DNA from: an uncultured Rhodobiaceae bacterium
GTDB taxonomy: Bacteria > Pseudomonadota > Alphaproteobacteria > Parvibaculales > Parvibaculaceae
Length of the DNA stretch: 46,245 bases
Assembly: GCA_913057645.1 (NCBI GenBank)
Contig: CAJXOU010000019.1
Span: 1-46,245 of the forward strand
Direction of reading: 5' to 3'
Each line of letters starts with the position of its first letter. Positions within the stretch are counted from its first letter, which is position 1. Of the stretch, positions 39,807-46,245 are shown in pieces. The translations under genes and the position numbers were made by a program. Below the pieces are notes generated by a model that saw only the letters and a program-made list of their open reading frames with translations, did not search any database and was not told where the DNA came from.

Positions 39807-41219
39807 TCATGATTCAGCGTTCTGTTCTTCCCCAGAGCCGACGGCGTCGCCGGTCTGCAGCTTCGGCAGCAGTATGTGGATTGACGTTCCGCCTGCCTCG
39901 TTCTTTTTCTTCCTGATTTCTCCACCGTACTGGCGCGAAAGGTTCTCGATGATCATCGAACCGAGGCCCGTGCGCGTTGCCGGATTGTCCTGCATTTCGT
40001 CGAAGCCGATGCCGTCGTCCTCGACCGCCATCACGGGGACACCGTCCTTCTGCAGCGTGAAGGATGCCCGGATCGTGCCGTCCTCGCGTCCCTCGAATGC
40101 ATGCTTGATGGCATTTGACACAAGCTCGCCAAGCACCACCGCAAGGGTTGTGGCGTCGCGGGATGAGACGACGAGCGGCTCGAAGTCGCTCGTTATGGTG
40201 ATCGAGCCGCTGTCGAGCGCGGCATCCGCGAGATCGGAGACGACCGCTTCCAGCAATCCGTCGGCGCGCGTCGATTGCAGGTCGTCGCCCAGCCGGAGGC
40301 GGCGCTGCGCGGTGCTGATCGTCTGAATGCGGCCGCGCGCCGTTTCGAGTGCGGCGCGCGCCGTGTCGTCATCGAGCTTCGCCTGTTGCATGCGCAGCAG
40401 GGACGATACCATGGCGAGATTGTTGCCGACGCGATGCGTCACTTCCCGGAGCAGGAGTTCGACGCGCCCGCGTTCGTATTCGGCGCGGCCGGCTTCCGCT
40501 TCCGCCATTTCGCGAGCGATTTCGAGTTCGCGCGTGCGGTCGCGCACGCGGGTTTCGAGTTCCTCGTTGAGGGCGGCAAGCTGATCGCGCCGTTTCGCCA
40601 TGCCGGTGAACTGACGCCGGGTCAGTTGTGCCGACAGAACCGCAAGCACCAGCGCCGCCGCCAGCGCCCCGATAAGCGAGGCGGAAAGCCAGGTGCGCGA
40701 AGCGATCGCCTTTGCCGCGCGTTCCGTGTGGCGGCTTTGCTCCGCCGCGAGCGCGCTGTCGACGATCTCGCGCACCTCGTCCATCAGCGCCTTGCCGCGA
40801 TCCCGGCTGACGATGGTGAGCGCCTCGCCGAAACGGCCCTCACGGCCGAGGGCGACGGTCGCGTCCGTTTCCTGGAGGCGGCGCTCGGCGGCGGCGCGCA
40901 ACTGGTCGACGCGAATGGCCTGTTCGGTGTTCGGGTCGACAAGGCTTTCGAGCGCGCTCAACCGGCGTCCGATCTGCAGGCGGGCACTGTTGTAAGGTTG
41001 CAGATACTGAGAATCCCGTGTCAGCAGGAAACCGCGCTGGCCGATCTCGGCATCCTGCAGCAGGCTCAGCACCTCCCGGAGCTCGCCCCGGATTTCCAGC
41101 GTATTCACGACGTCGTCGGTATTCTCGCGCGCGCGTGCGGACAGCATGAGGGCGGCGGTTCCCGCCGCGAAAAGCATGAAAAAAGCCAGGGCCATGAGGA
41201 TGGCGTTGGCTTTCCTCAT
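39807..41219 (-). CDS. CHASE3-domain sensor kinase with HisKA_2 core
   Basis: A 470-residue inner-membrane kinase. Helix 1 (about 7-28) and helix 2 (about 177-198) enclose a CHASE3-type sensor (about 35-165, with LQDAEIGQRGFLLTRDSQYLQPY). A coiled coil follows at 215-255, then the HisKA_2 phosphoacceptor His262 in REVTHRVGNNLAMVSSLLRMQ, and an ATPase domain (LGELVSNAIKHAF, VEDDGIGFD, TGLGSMIIENLS). This family commonly feeds light, redox or general-stress pathways in alphaproteobacteria. The partner receiver lies 52 bp downstream. No EcfG-type promoter was found upstream. Confidence 0.87.
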   Translation of the reverse strand: MRKANAILMALAFFMLFAAGTAALMLSARARENTDDVVNTLEIRGELREVLSLLQDAEIGQRGFLLTRDSQYLQPYNSARLQIGRRLSALESLVDPNTEQAIRVDQLRAAAERRLQETDATVALGREGRFGEALTIVSRDRGKALMDEVREIVDSALAAEQSRHTERAAKAIASRTWLSASLIGALAAALVLAVLSAQLTRRQFTGMAKRRDQLAALNEELETRVRDRTRELEIAREMAEAEAGRAEYERGRVELLLREVTHRVGNNLAMVSSLLRMQQAKLDDDTARAALETARGRIQTISTAQRRLRLGDDLQSTRADGLLEAVVSDLADAALDSGSITITSDFEPLVVSSRDATTLAVVLGELVSNAIKHAFEGREDGTIRASFTLQKDGVPVMAVEDDGIGFDEMQDNPATRTGLGSMIIENLSRQYGGEIRKKKNEAGGTSIHILLPKLQTGDAVGSGEEQNAES

Positions 41220-41525
41220 GTTTTCGGTGTCGGCGAGGTCTCCCCCGAAAAAACGGATCAATTCAGTCGACTTTCGTTCCGGACAGCGCAGCCGCCGCCC
41301 GCGATGGGTGCCCCCGCCCGGAATTCGGAAACATAACAAAGGAAGCGGCAAAGCCCTACCGCTGCGGAAGCGTAAAAAGCCCCCGAAAATGCCGGGTCTT
41401 GGCAGTTGACAGGTCCTGGCCGCCCGCTTAGGTTCCGCGCCAATTCAAGGGCGTTCCGGCATCGGGCCGGAGGCGGCGCGCGAATATTGCGCCGGTCCGC
41501 TTGCCCCCCGATCCGAGGTTAAGCC
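41220..41525. other. Divergent intergenic region, kinase/rpmJ
   Basis: This 306-bp gap holds the rpmJ promoter (41406-41434) and a long GC-rich leader of about 85 bases before rpmJ. A weak CCCG/CGGG hairpin followed by CTTTTT lies on the minus strand at about 41370-41400. No ORF or other motif stands out. Confidence 0.5.
41406..41434 (+). promoter_or_regulatory. Sigma-70 promoter of rpmJ
   Basis: A perfect -35 TTGACA at 41406-41411, a 17-bp spacer and the -10 TAGGTT at 41429-41434. Transcription would begin near 41441, leaving an untranslated leader of about 85 bases. Confidence 0.75.
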
Positions 41526-41651
41526 ATGAAAGTCCGTAACTCTTTGAGATCGCTCCGGAATCGGCACAGGGACAACCGTCTTGTCCGCCGCAAGGGACGT
41601 GTCTACATCATCAACAAGACGAACCGCCGCTTCAAGGCCCGTCAGGGCTGA
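41526..41651 (+). CDS. rpmJ: 50S ribosomal protein L36
   Basis: A 41-residue, strongly basic protein beginning [16 protein letters not shown] and ending [12 protein letters not shown]. This is the 41-residue L36 form without the zinc-binding cysteines (the C-minus type) common in alphaproteobacteria. GAGGTTAAG precedes the ATG. It is transcribed alone from the promoter at 41406. A hairpin CTGGCGC/GCGCCAG (41657-41677) and a terminator (41692-41721) follow. Confidence 0.96.
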   Translation: MKVRNSLRSLRNRHRDNRLVRRKGRVYIINKTNRRFKARQG

Positions 41652-41691
41652 GCGCGCTGGCGCCGTGTGTGCGCCAGATTGAATGAAATTT

Positions 41692-41721
41692 GGCCGCTGC
41701 CCCCCGGGGAGCGGCCTTTTT
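41692..41721 (+). terminator. Rho-independent terminator after rpmJ
   Basis: GGCCGCT pairs with AGCGGCC (7 bp, extended by CCCC/GGGG in the loop), followed by five T at 41717-41721. It ends rpmJ transcription 17 bp before the next start codon. Confidence 0.85.
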
Positions 41722-41737
41722 CATTGGAGGAGAGGGT

Positions 41738-42358
41738 TTGGCGGACAGGCTTGAGGCGGTCGTCTTCGATATCGGCAATGTCCTGGTCCAATGGGACCCG
41801 CGTCACCTTTACCGCAAGGTTTTCGCTTCGGAGGCCGAGATGGAGGCGTTTCTCGGCGAGGTCTGCACGATGGAATGGCATCTGGAGCACGACCGGGGTC
41901 TCTCCTTTGCCGAAAATGCCGCGCGCCTGAAGAGCCGCCACCCGGACAAGGCCGGCCTCATCGACCTCTGGGGCGAACGTTACGGCGAAATGGTGCCGGA
42001 CCGCGTGGCGGATGTGGCGTCGCTGGTCGAGGCGCTGGACGCGGCGGGCATCGCGCTTCACGGTCTCACCAACATGCCGGTCGGCTTTTTCCCGGAGCTT
42101 TGCGGCCGGTTTCCGGAGCTTCGCCGCCTGCGGGAGACGGTCGTCTCCGGCGAGGAGGGACTGATGAAGCCCGACGCCGCCATCTACGAGGTGCTGATCG
42201 GCCGGGCGGGGCTGACGCCTGCGCGGACCCTTTTCATCGACGATTCGCCGCGCAACGTGGAAGCCGCCCTCCGGCTCGGTTTCCTCGGGCATCGCTTCAC
42301 CGGCGCCGGGGAGCTCGCCGCCGAATTGCGTTCATTGGGGCTGCTACGTCCTTCCTGA
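41738..42358 (+). CDS. HAD-family phosphatase (YihX-like)
   Basis: A 206-residue HAD hydrolase with VVFDIGNVLVQWDPR (nucleophile Asp11; Gly at the usual second Asp position, as in YihX-type sugar phosphatases), GLTNMP, MKPDAAIYEVL and FIDDSPRNVEAA. The start is a TTG at 41738 with GGAGGAGAGGG immediately upstream; an earlier in-frame codon lies inside the terminator and is unlikely. It may act on a sugar phosphate or 2-haloacid. Confidence 0.83.
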   Translation: MADRLEAVVFDIGNVLVQWDPRHLYRKVFASEAEMEAFLGEVCTMEWHLEHDRGLSFAENAARLKSRHPDKAGLIDLWGERYGEMVPDRVADVASLVEALDAAGIALHGLTNMPVGFFPELCGRFPELRRLRETVVSGEEGLMKPDAAIYEVLIGRAGLTPARTLFIDDSPRNVEAALRLGFLGHRFTGAGELAAELRSLGLLRPS

Positions 42359-42469
42359 CCGTCTTCAGGGGGTGCGGGTTTGCGTTTGGCCCCGTTACGC
42401 GGGCTAATATGCGCCGTGCGGTGGCGTCCTGCCCGTTGCCGCGGGTTTCTGGCGAACGGAGAAGGCGCA

Positions 42470-43525
42470 ATGAGCGACAGGTTCATGATCTACGGCGCAA
42501 CCGGTTACACGGGCAAGCTCGTCGCCCGCACCGCGAAGATGCAAGGTCTCAATCCCCTGCTCGCGGGCCGCAATGAGGCGCGTCTCAAATCCATCGCCGC
42601 CCAGCACGGCTTCGAGTATCAGGCGATTTCGCTCGACGAGCCGGAGGCGATCGACGCCGGGCTCTCGCAGGTCGACACGGTGCTCCATATCGCGGGCCCC
42701 TTCTCGCAGACATCGAAGCCGATGGTCGATGCCTGCATCCGCACCGGCACGCATTACCTCGACATCACCGGCGAGATCGATGTCTTCGAGGCCTGCGCCG
42801 CGCGCGACGAGGAAGCGAAGAAAGCGGGCGTCATGCTGATGCCGGGCGTCGGTTTCGACGTCGTCCCGAGCGATTGTCTCGCCGCCCACATGAAGGCGCG
42901 CATGCCCGATGCGCGCGAACTCACGCTCGGCATTGCCGGCCTCTCCAACATGTCGCACGGCACCGCGAAAACGGGCATCGAAAGCATCGGCAAGGGCACG
43001 CGCGTCCGCCGCGATGGCAAGATCGTCTCCGCGAAGAAGACGCCGCGCCGCGAGATCGATTTCGGCCATGGCGCGAAGCCATCCATTGCGGTCGGCTGGG
43101 GCGACGTCTCGACGGCGTGGCATTCGACGAAAATTCCGGACATCACCGTCTATTTCGAAAGCAATCCGCAGTTCGAGCAGATGGCGAAGATGGGCCGCGC
43201 CACGCGCTGGCTGATGAGCCGGGGCTTCATGCAGCGCGCCCTCAAGAAGCGGATCGAACAGCAGCCCGAAGGGCCGAGCGACGCCGAGCGCGCCGAGGGC
43301 TACGCGATCCTCTACGGCGAGGCTGTCGGACCGGATGGCGAACGCGTGCAGTCGCGCCTCACGACGCCGGAGGGCTATACGCTGACCGCCATGACGGGCC
43401 TCGAAATCGTCCGCCGCGTGCTCGCGGGCGAGGCAAAGCCCGGCTATCAGACGCCGTCCGCCGTCTTTGGCCCGGATTTCATCGCCGAGTTCGAGGGCTG
43501 CAGCTATCAGGACCTCAACAGCTGA
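42470..43525 (+). CDS. Saccharopine dehydrogenase NADP-binding domain protein
   Basis: A 351-residue Rossmann-fold protein beginning MSDRFMIYGATGYTGKLVART (GxxGxxG dinucleotide site), with AGPFSQTSKPMVDACIRTGTHYLDITGE and PGVGFDVVPSDCLAAHMK typical of saccharopine-dehydrogenase-like reductases. It is close to the family including trans-acting enoyl reductases of mycobacteria, and true lysine metabolism is unlikely without neighbours. The substrate is unknown. GAAGG precedes the ATG. Confidence 0.85.
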   Translation: MSDRFMIYGATGYTGKLVARTAKMQGLNPLLAGRNEARLKSIAAQHGFEYQAISLDEPEAIDAGLSQVDTVLHIAGPFSQTSKPMVDACIRTGTHYLDITGEIDVFEACAARDEEAKKAGVMLMPGVGFDVVPSDCLAAHMKARMPDARELTLGIAGLSNMSHGTAKTGIESIGKGTRVRRDGKIVSAKKTPRREIDFGHGAKPSIAVGWGDVSTAWHSTKIPDITVYFESNPQFEQMAKMGRATRWLMSRGFMQRALKKRIEQQPEGPSDAERAEGYAILYGEAVGPDGERVQSRLTTPEGYTLTAMTGLEIVRRVLAGEAKPGYQTPSAVFGPDFIAEFEGCSYQDLNS

Positions 43526-43537
43526 CGGGGAGTTGAT

Positions 43538-44191
43538 TTGGCGCCGCCGCGCCCGCGCCCTATCATCGCTGCCATGATCTTCCGGGCCCTTTTCCCTGTC
43601 CTCCTTGCTGCCGCGCTTTTCGCGCCGGGTGCCGTTGCCGCCCCGGAGCCGCAGCCGGAGCTTGCGCCCGAGGGCGCGCCGCTGTCGCCGGAAGGCAAGG
43701 CGGAGGCGCGCGATGCGCTGCTCGACAAGCTCCTCGCCGAACTGGCGGAAGCGGAGGATGAGGAGGCGGGACGCGCCCTCGAGCGCGCGATCCAGAGCGT
43801 CTGGCTTTCCTCCGGCAGCCCGAGCATCGACCTGCTCATGGGCCGGGGCCTCGATGCGCTCAGAGAAGACGATATCGACCGCGCCTATTTCTATTTCGAC
43901 GAGGTGGTGACGCTCGCGCCCGGCTTCGCCGAGGGCTGGAACAAGCGCGCCGCCATCCACTACATCCGGGAAGACTATGCGGCGGCGCTGGGCGATCTCG
44001 AGCAGGTGCTGCGTCTCGAGCCGCGCCACTACGAGGCGCTGGCCGGGCTCGGCGTCATTCTCGAGGATCTCGGTGACAGAAAAGGCGCACTCGAAGCCTA
44101 TCGCCGCGCGCTGAAGCTTGATCCTTGGCTCCAGAACGGCAAGACGCGCATTGCGCCGCTCGAACTCGAAGTCGAGGGGCGCGGCATCTGA
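43538..44191 (+). CDS. Secreted TPR-repeat protein
   Basis: A 217-residue protein with a signal peptide (about 1-35, AAALFAPGAVA-AP), a charged Ala/Glu-rich segment and three tetratricopeptide repeats from about 100 (GRGLDALREDDIDRAYFYFDEV, GWNKRAAIHYIREDYAAALGDLEQV, GLGVILEDLGDRKGALEAYRRAL). It should act as a periplasmic protein-protein scaffold. TTG at 43538 with GGGGAG 5 bases upstream is taken as the start; ATG at 43574 is an alternative that still leaves a signal peptide. It lies 12 bp after the reductase gene. Confidence 0.83.
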   Translation: MAPPRPRPIIAAMIFRALFPVLLAAALFAPGAVAAPEPQPELAPEGAPLSPEGKAEARDALLDKLLAELAEAEDEEAGRALERAIQSVWLSSGSPSIDLLMGRGLDALREDDIDRAYFYFDEVVTLAPGFAEGWNKRAAIHYIREDYAAALGDLEQVLRLEPRHYEALAGLGVILEDLGDRKGALEAYRRALKLDPWLQNGKTRIAPLELEVEGRGI

Positions 44192-44231
44192 TGCGGTGAT
44201 CCGCGCCTTCCGCGCGGCCGTATTTCCCTGA

Positions 44232-45266
44232 ATGACAAACCGGACCGGCTTCATGACAACCCTGCTTCTCATCGCCGTCACGTGCGCCGCCGTGCTCTAT
44301 GTCGCGCTGGGGCCCGCGCGGGCGCAGACCATGTGGCCGCCGGACAGCTTCGTGGAGCTTGGCGGAGATTTCGCCGGGTCGCGGCTTCACTACGTGGACA
44401 AGGGCGTTGCGAAGCCCGGTGTCGCGCCCGTCATCGTCATCCACGGGGCGAGCGGCAATCTGCGCGACATGGAGCTCGCGCTCATGGATGAGCTTGCCCG
44501 CGAAACCCGTGTCATTGCCTTCGACCGCCCGGGCCATGGCTGGAGCGGCCGCACCCCGCATCCCGATATCGCCGATCCCTCCGTCCAAGCCGCCGCCATC
44601 CGCAACGGGTTGAAGAAACTCGGCGTCGAAAAGCCCGTTCTTCTTGGCCATAGCTGGGGCGCTTCCGTTGTCGCGGCCTATGCGCTCGAATGGCCGGACG
44701 AGATTGCGGGGCTGCTGCCGCTCTCAGGCGCACTTTATCCCTGGCCCGGCGGCGTCGCCTGGTATCACTCCGTCGTGCGCACGCCCGTCGCCGGCTGGCT
44801 TTTCACCAATCTTCTCGTTGCGCCCGCGGGCCACCTTCTGCTCGACAAGGGTGTCGCCGCGAATTTCCATCCCGACACGCCGCCGGAGAACTATGCGAAG
44901 AAGACGGCGCTGCCGTTACTCTTCCGCCCGGCCGAATTTCGCGCGAACAGCGAGGACACGGCGCAGTTGAAGGGCCATCTCGCGGAGCAAAGCCCGCGCT
45001 ACGGCGAGATTTCCGTCCCCACCATCGTCATCACCGGCAATGCCGACCACACGGTGTCGCCGAAAATCCATTCCTATGCGTTTCACAACGAGGTCGAGGG
45101 ATCCGAGCTCATCAAGCTGAAGGGCACGGGCCACATGCCGCATTATGCGCATACGGATGTTGTCGTGGACGCGCTTCTGCGCCTCGCGCGCGGCGAGCGT
45201 CCGCGCGCAGGGATGACGACGATCCACGCCGATGGCAAGGTCGAGATGCAACAGGCGGCGGACTAG
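44232..45266 (+). CDS. Alpha/beta hydrolase with N-terminal membrane anchor
   Basis: A 344-residue hydrolase. A hydrophobic N-terminal helix (about 9-30) acts as anchor or signal. The fold shows VIHGASGNLRDME, FDRPGHGWSG, the nucleophile elbow GHSWGAS, and the late Asp/His region ITGNADHTVSPK and GTGHMPHYAHTD. It is probably an esterase or lipase-like enzyme of the periplasmic side. ATG at 44253 is an alternative start. It ends 3 bp from the convergent pyk gene. Confidence 0.85.
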   Translation: MTNRTGFMTTLLLIAVTCAAVLYVALGPARAQTMWPPDSFVELGGDFAGSRLHYVDKGVAKPGVAPVIVIHGASGNLRDMELALMDELARETRVIAFDRPGHGWSGRTPHPDIADPSVQAAAIRNGLKKLGVEKPVLLGHSWGASVVAAYALEWPDEIAGLLPLSGALYPWPGGVAWYHSVVRTPVAGWLFTNLLVAPAGHLLLDKGVAANFHPDTPPENYAKKTALPLLFRPAEFRANSEDTAQLKGHLAEQSPRYGEISVPTIVITGNADHTVSPKIHSYAFHNEVEGSELIKLKGTGHMPHYAHTDVVVDALLRLARGERPRAGMTTIHADGKVEMQQAAD

Positions 45267-45269
45267 GCG

Positions 45270-46245
45270 CTATTCCGCGCTCCGCCGTCCCACGAACGCC
45301 ACGCGCAGCATGTTGGTCGCGCCGGGTGTCCCGAGCGGCACGCCTGCCGTCACCACGATGCGCTGGCCGGGTTCCGCGAAGCCTTCCTGAAAGGCGATGC
45401 GGCAGGCGCGCTCCGACAGGTCGTCGAGGTCCTTCGCATCCTCCGTCAGCACGCAGTGAAGGCCCCAGACAAGCGCAAGCCGCCGCGCCGTCGCATGGAC
45501 GGGCGTCAGCGCGATGATCGGGAACAAGGGCCGTTCGCGCGCGGCGCGCAGGCCCGTCGAGCCGGAATTCGTCCAGCAGACGATCGCCGCCGCGTTCAGC
45601 GTGTCGGCGACGGAATGCGCCGCCGCCGAAATCGCGTCGGCGCCGGTTGCTTCCGGCTCCGTGCGCTGCGCATAGATGATGCCGGGATAGGTCGGATCGT
45701 TTTCGACCGATTGCGCCACACGGTCCATCATCGTCACGGCTTCGACCGGATAGTCGCCGGCCGCCGATTCAGCCGAGAGCATGATCGCGTCCGCGCCCTC
45801 GAAGACGGCGGTCGCGACGTCCGAAACTTCCGCGCGTGTCGGCGTCGGCGAGGAGATCATCGATTCCAGCATCTGCGTCGCGACGACCACGGGCTTGCCC
45901 GAGCGCCGCGCCGCGCGCGTGAGGCGCTTCTGCCAGCCCGGCACATGTTCGAGCGGCAGTTCGACGCCGAGGTCGCCGCGCGCGACCATGATCGCGTCCG
46001 AAATCTCGATGATCTCTTCCAGATGCGCCAGCGCCTGCGGCTTCTCGATCTTGGCCATTACCGCCGCGCGTCCGCGCGCGATCTTGCGCGCCTCGGCAAC
46101 GTCGTCGGGACGTTGGATGAAGGACAGCGCCACCCAGTCGACGCCGAGGTCGAGCGCCGCGTCGAGGTCGCTGCGGTCCTTTTCGGTCAGCGCCGCCAGC
46201 GGCAGCATCGTGTCGGGCAGGCTCACGCCCTTGCGGTTCGAGAGC
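45270..46245 (-). CDS. pyk: Pyruvate kinase (5' end outside the window)
   Basis: The C-terminal 325 or so residues of pyruvate kinase. The reading frame continues past the right edge: LSNRKGVSLPDT at the edge is the conserved motif preceding the active site. Further motifs are AVMAKIEKPQAL (catalytic Lys and metal-binding Glu), MVARGDLGVELP and ATQMLESMISSPTPTRAEVSDVA, then the regulatory C-domain (NSGSTGLRAARERPLFPIIALT). It converts phosphoenolpyruvate and ADP to pyruvate and ATP in glycolysis. Apparent start codons within the window are internal. Confidence 0.96.
   Translation of the reverse strand, partial: LSNRKGVSLPDTMLPLAALTEKDRSDLDAALDLGVDWVALSFIQRPDDVAEARKIARGRAAVMAKIEKPQALAHLEEIIEISDAIMVARGDLGVELPLEHVPGWQKRLTRAARRSGKPVVVATQMLESMISSPTPTRAEVSDVATAVFEGADAIMLSAESAAGDYPVEAVTMMDRVAQSVENDPTYPGIIYAQRTEPEATGADAISAAAHSVADTLNAAAIVCWTNSGSTGLRAARERPLFPIIALTPVHATARRLALVWGLHCVLTEDAKDLDDLSERACRIAFQEGFAEPGQRIVVTAGVPLGTPGATNMLRVAFVGRRSAE

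Noticed and set aside
42404-44281. 625-codon minus-strand open frame
   Set aside because: A shadow of the reductase and TPR genes: His/Arg/Asp-rich, no domain, typical of high-GC antisense frames.

Overview
The window is high-GC, gene-dense chromosomal DNA of a free-living alphaproteobacterium, most likely in or near Hyphomicrobiales; a Parvibaculum-like genome is a guess from gene content. The evidence is a CpdR-type response regulator next to N-formylglutamate amidohydrolase, a PlcP/Agt-like lipid-remodelling pair, HisKA_2-type signalling, a 41-residue L36, and many acyl-CoA, glutathione-transferase and hydrophobic-compound genes. I see no IS element, phage or CRISPR array. The right edge cuts pyruvate kinase. 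About 45 protein genes, one tRNA and one probable sRNA are supported.

Region 1 (1-8206) is an envelope-lipid locus. On the minus strand a PlcP-like phospholipase C-type metallophosphoesterase is followed 1 base later by a GT4 glycosyltransferase. Divergent from it is an OmpR-type regulator/kinase pair, then EptA (phosphoethanolamine transferase), a PAP2 phosphatase and a diacylglycerol kinase-like enzyme. EptA and PlcP both release diacylglycerol; the glycosyltransferase can glycosylate it and the kinase can return it to phosphatidate. A triple TGAC direct repeat with an exact 11-bp period lies both in the divergent promoter (2482-2523) and in front of the lipid kinase (7274-7314), with a shared downstream CTCCGGA. 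Read on the minus strand it resembles a Pho box.

Region 2 (8207-18208) holds a HAD hydrolase, a membrane-anchored GltB-like FMN protein, a lytic transglycosylase, a probable 95-nt sRNA with its own promoter and terminator, N-formylglutamate amidohydrolase, cpdR, tRNA-Val(GAC) and an RND efflux adaptor/pump pair.

Region 3 (18211-27006) is the most system-like unknown: a six-gene minus-strand run (MMPL/HAE3 transporter, GST, TauD-type dioxygenase, radical SAM protein, LolA-like periplasmic protein, outer-membrane barrel) divergent from a DUF1329 protein. It looks like an envelope-spanning route for a hydrophobic compound, combined with enzymes that could modify it.

Region 4 (27019-39228) carries lipid and xenobiotic metabolism: a VOC protein, SCP2-type thiolase and DUF35 operon, a small His-rich secreted protein with a duplicated WIDPWA motif, nitroreductase, GSTs, a membrane-anchored sulfatase, acyl-CoA dehydrogenase, an MFS carrier, a CPBP protease and alpha/beta hydrolase genes. 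Region 5 (39332-46245) has a CHASE3/HisKA_2 kinase with its receiver, rpmJ, a HAD phosphatase, a saccharopine-dehydrogenase-like protein, a TPR protein, a hydrolase and pyk. Throughout, convergent genes meet with 12 bp or less between stop codons and no visible terminators.
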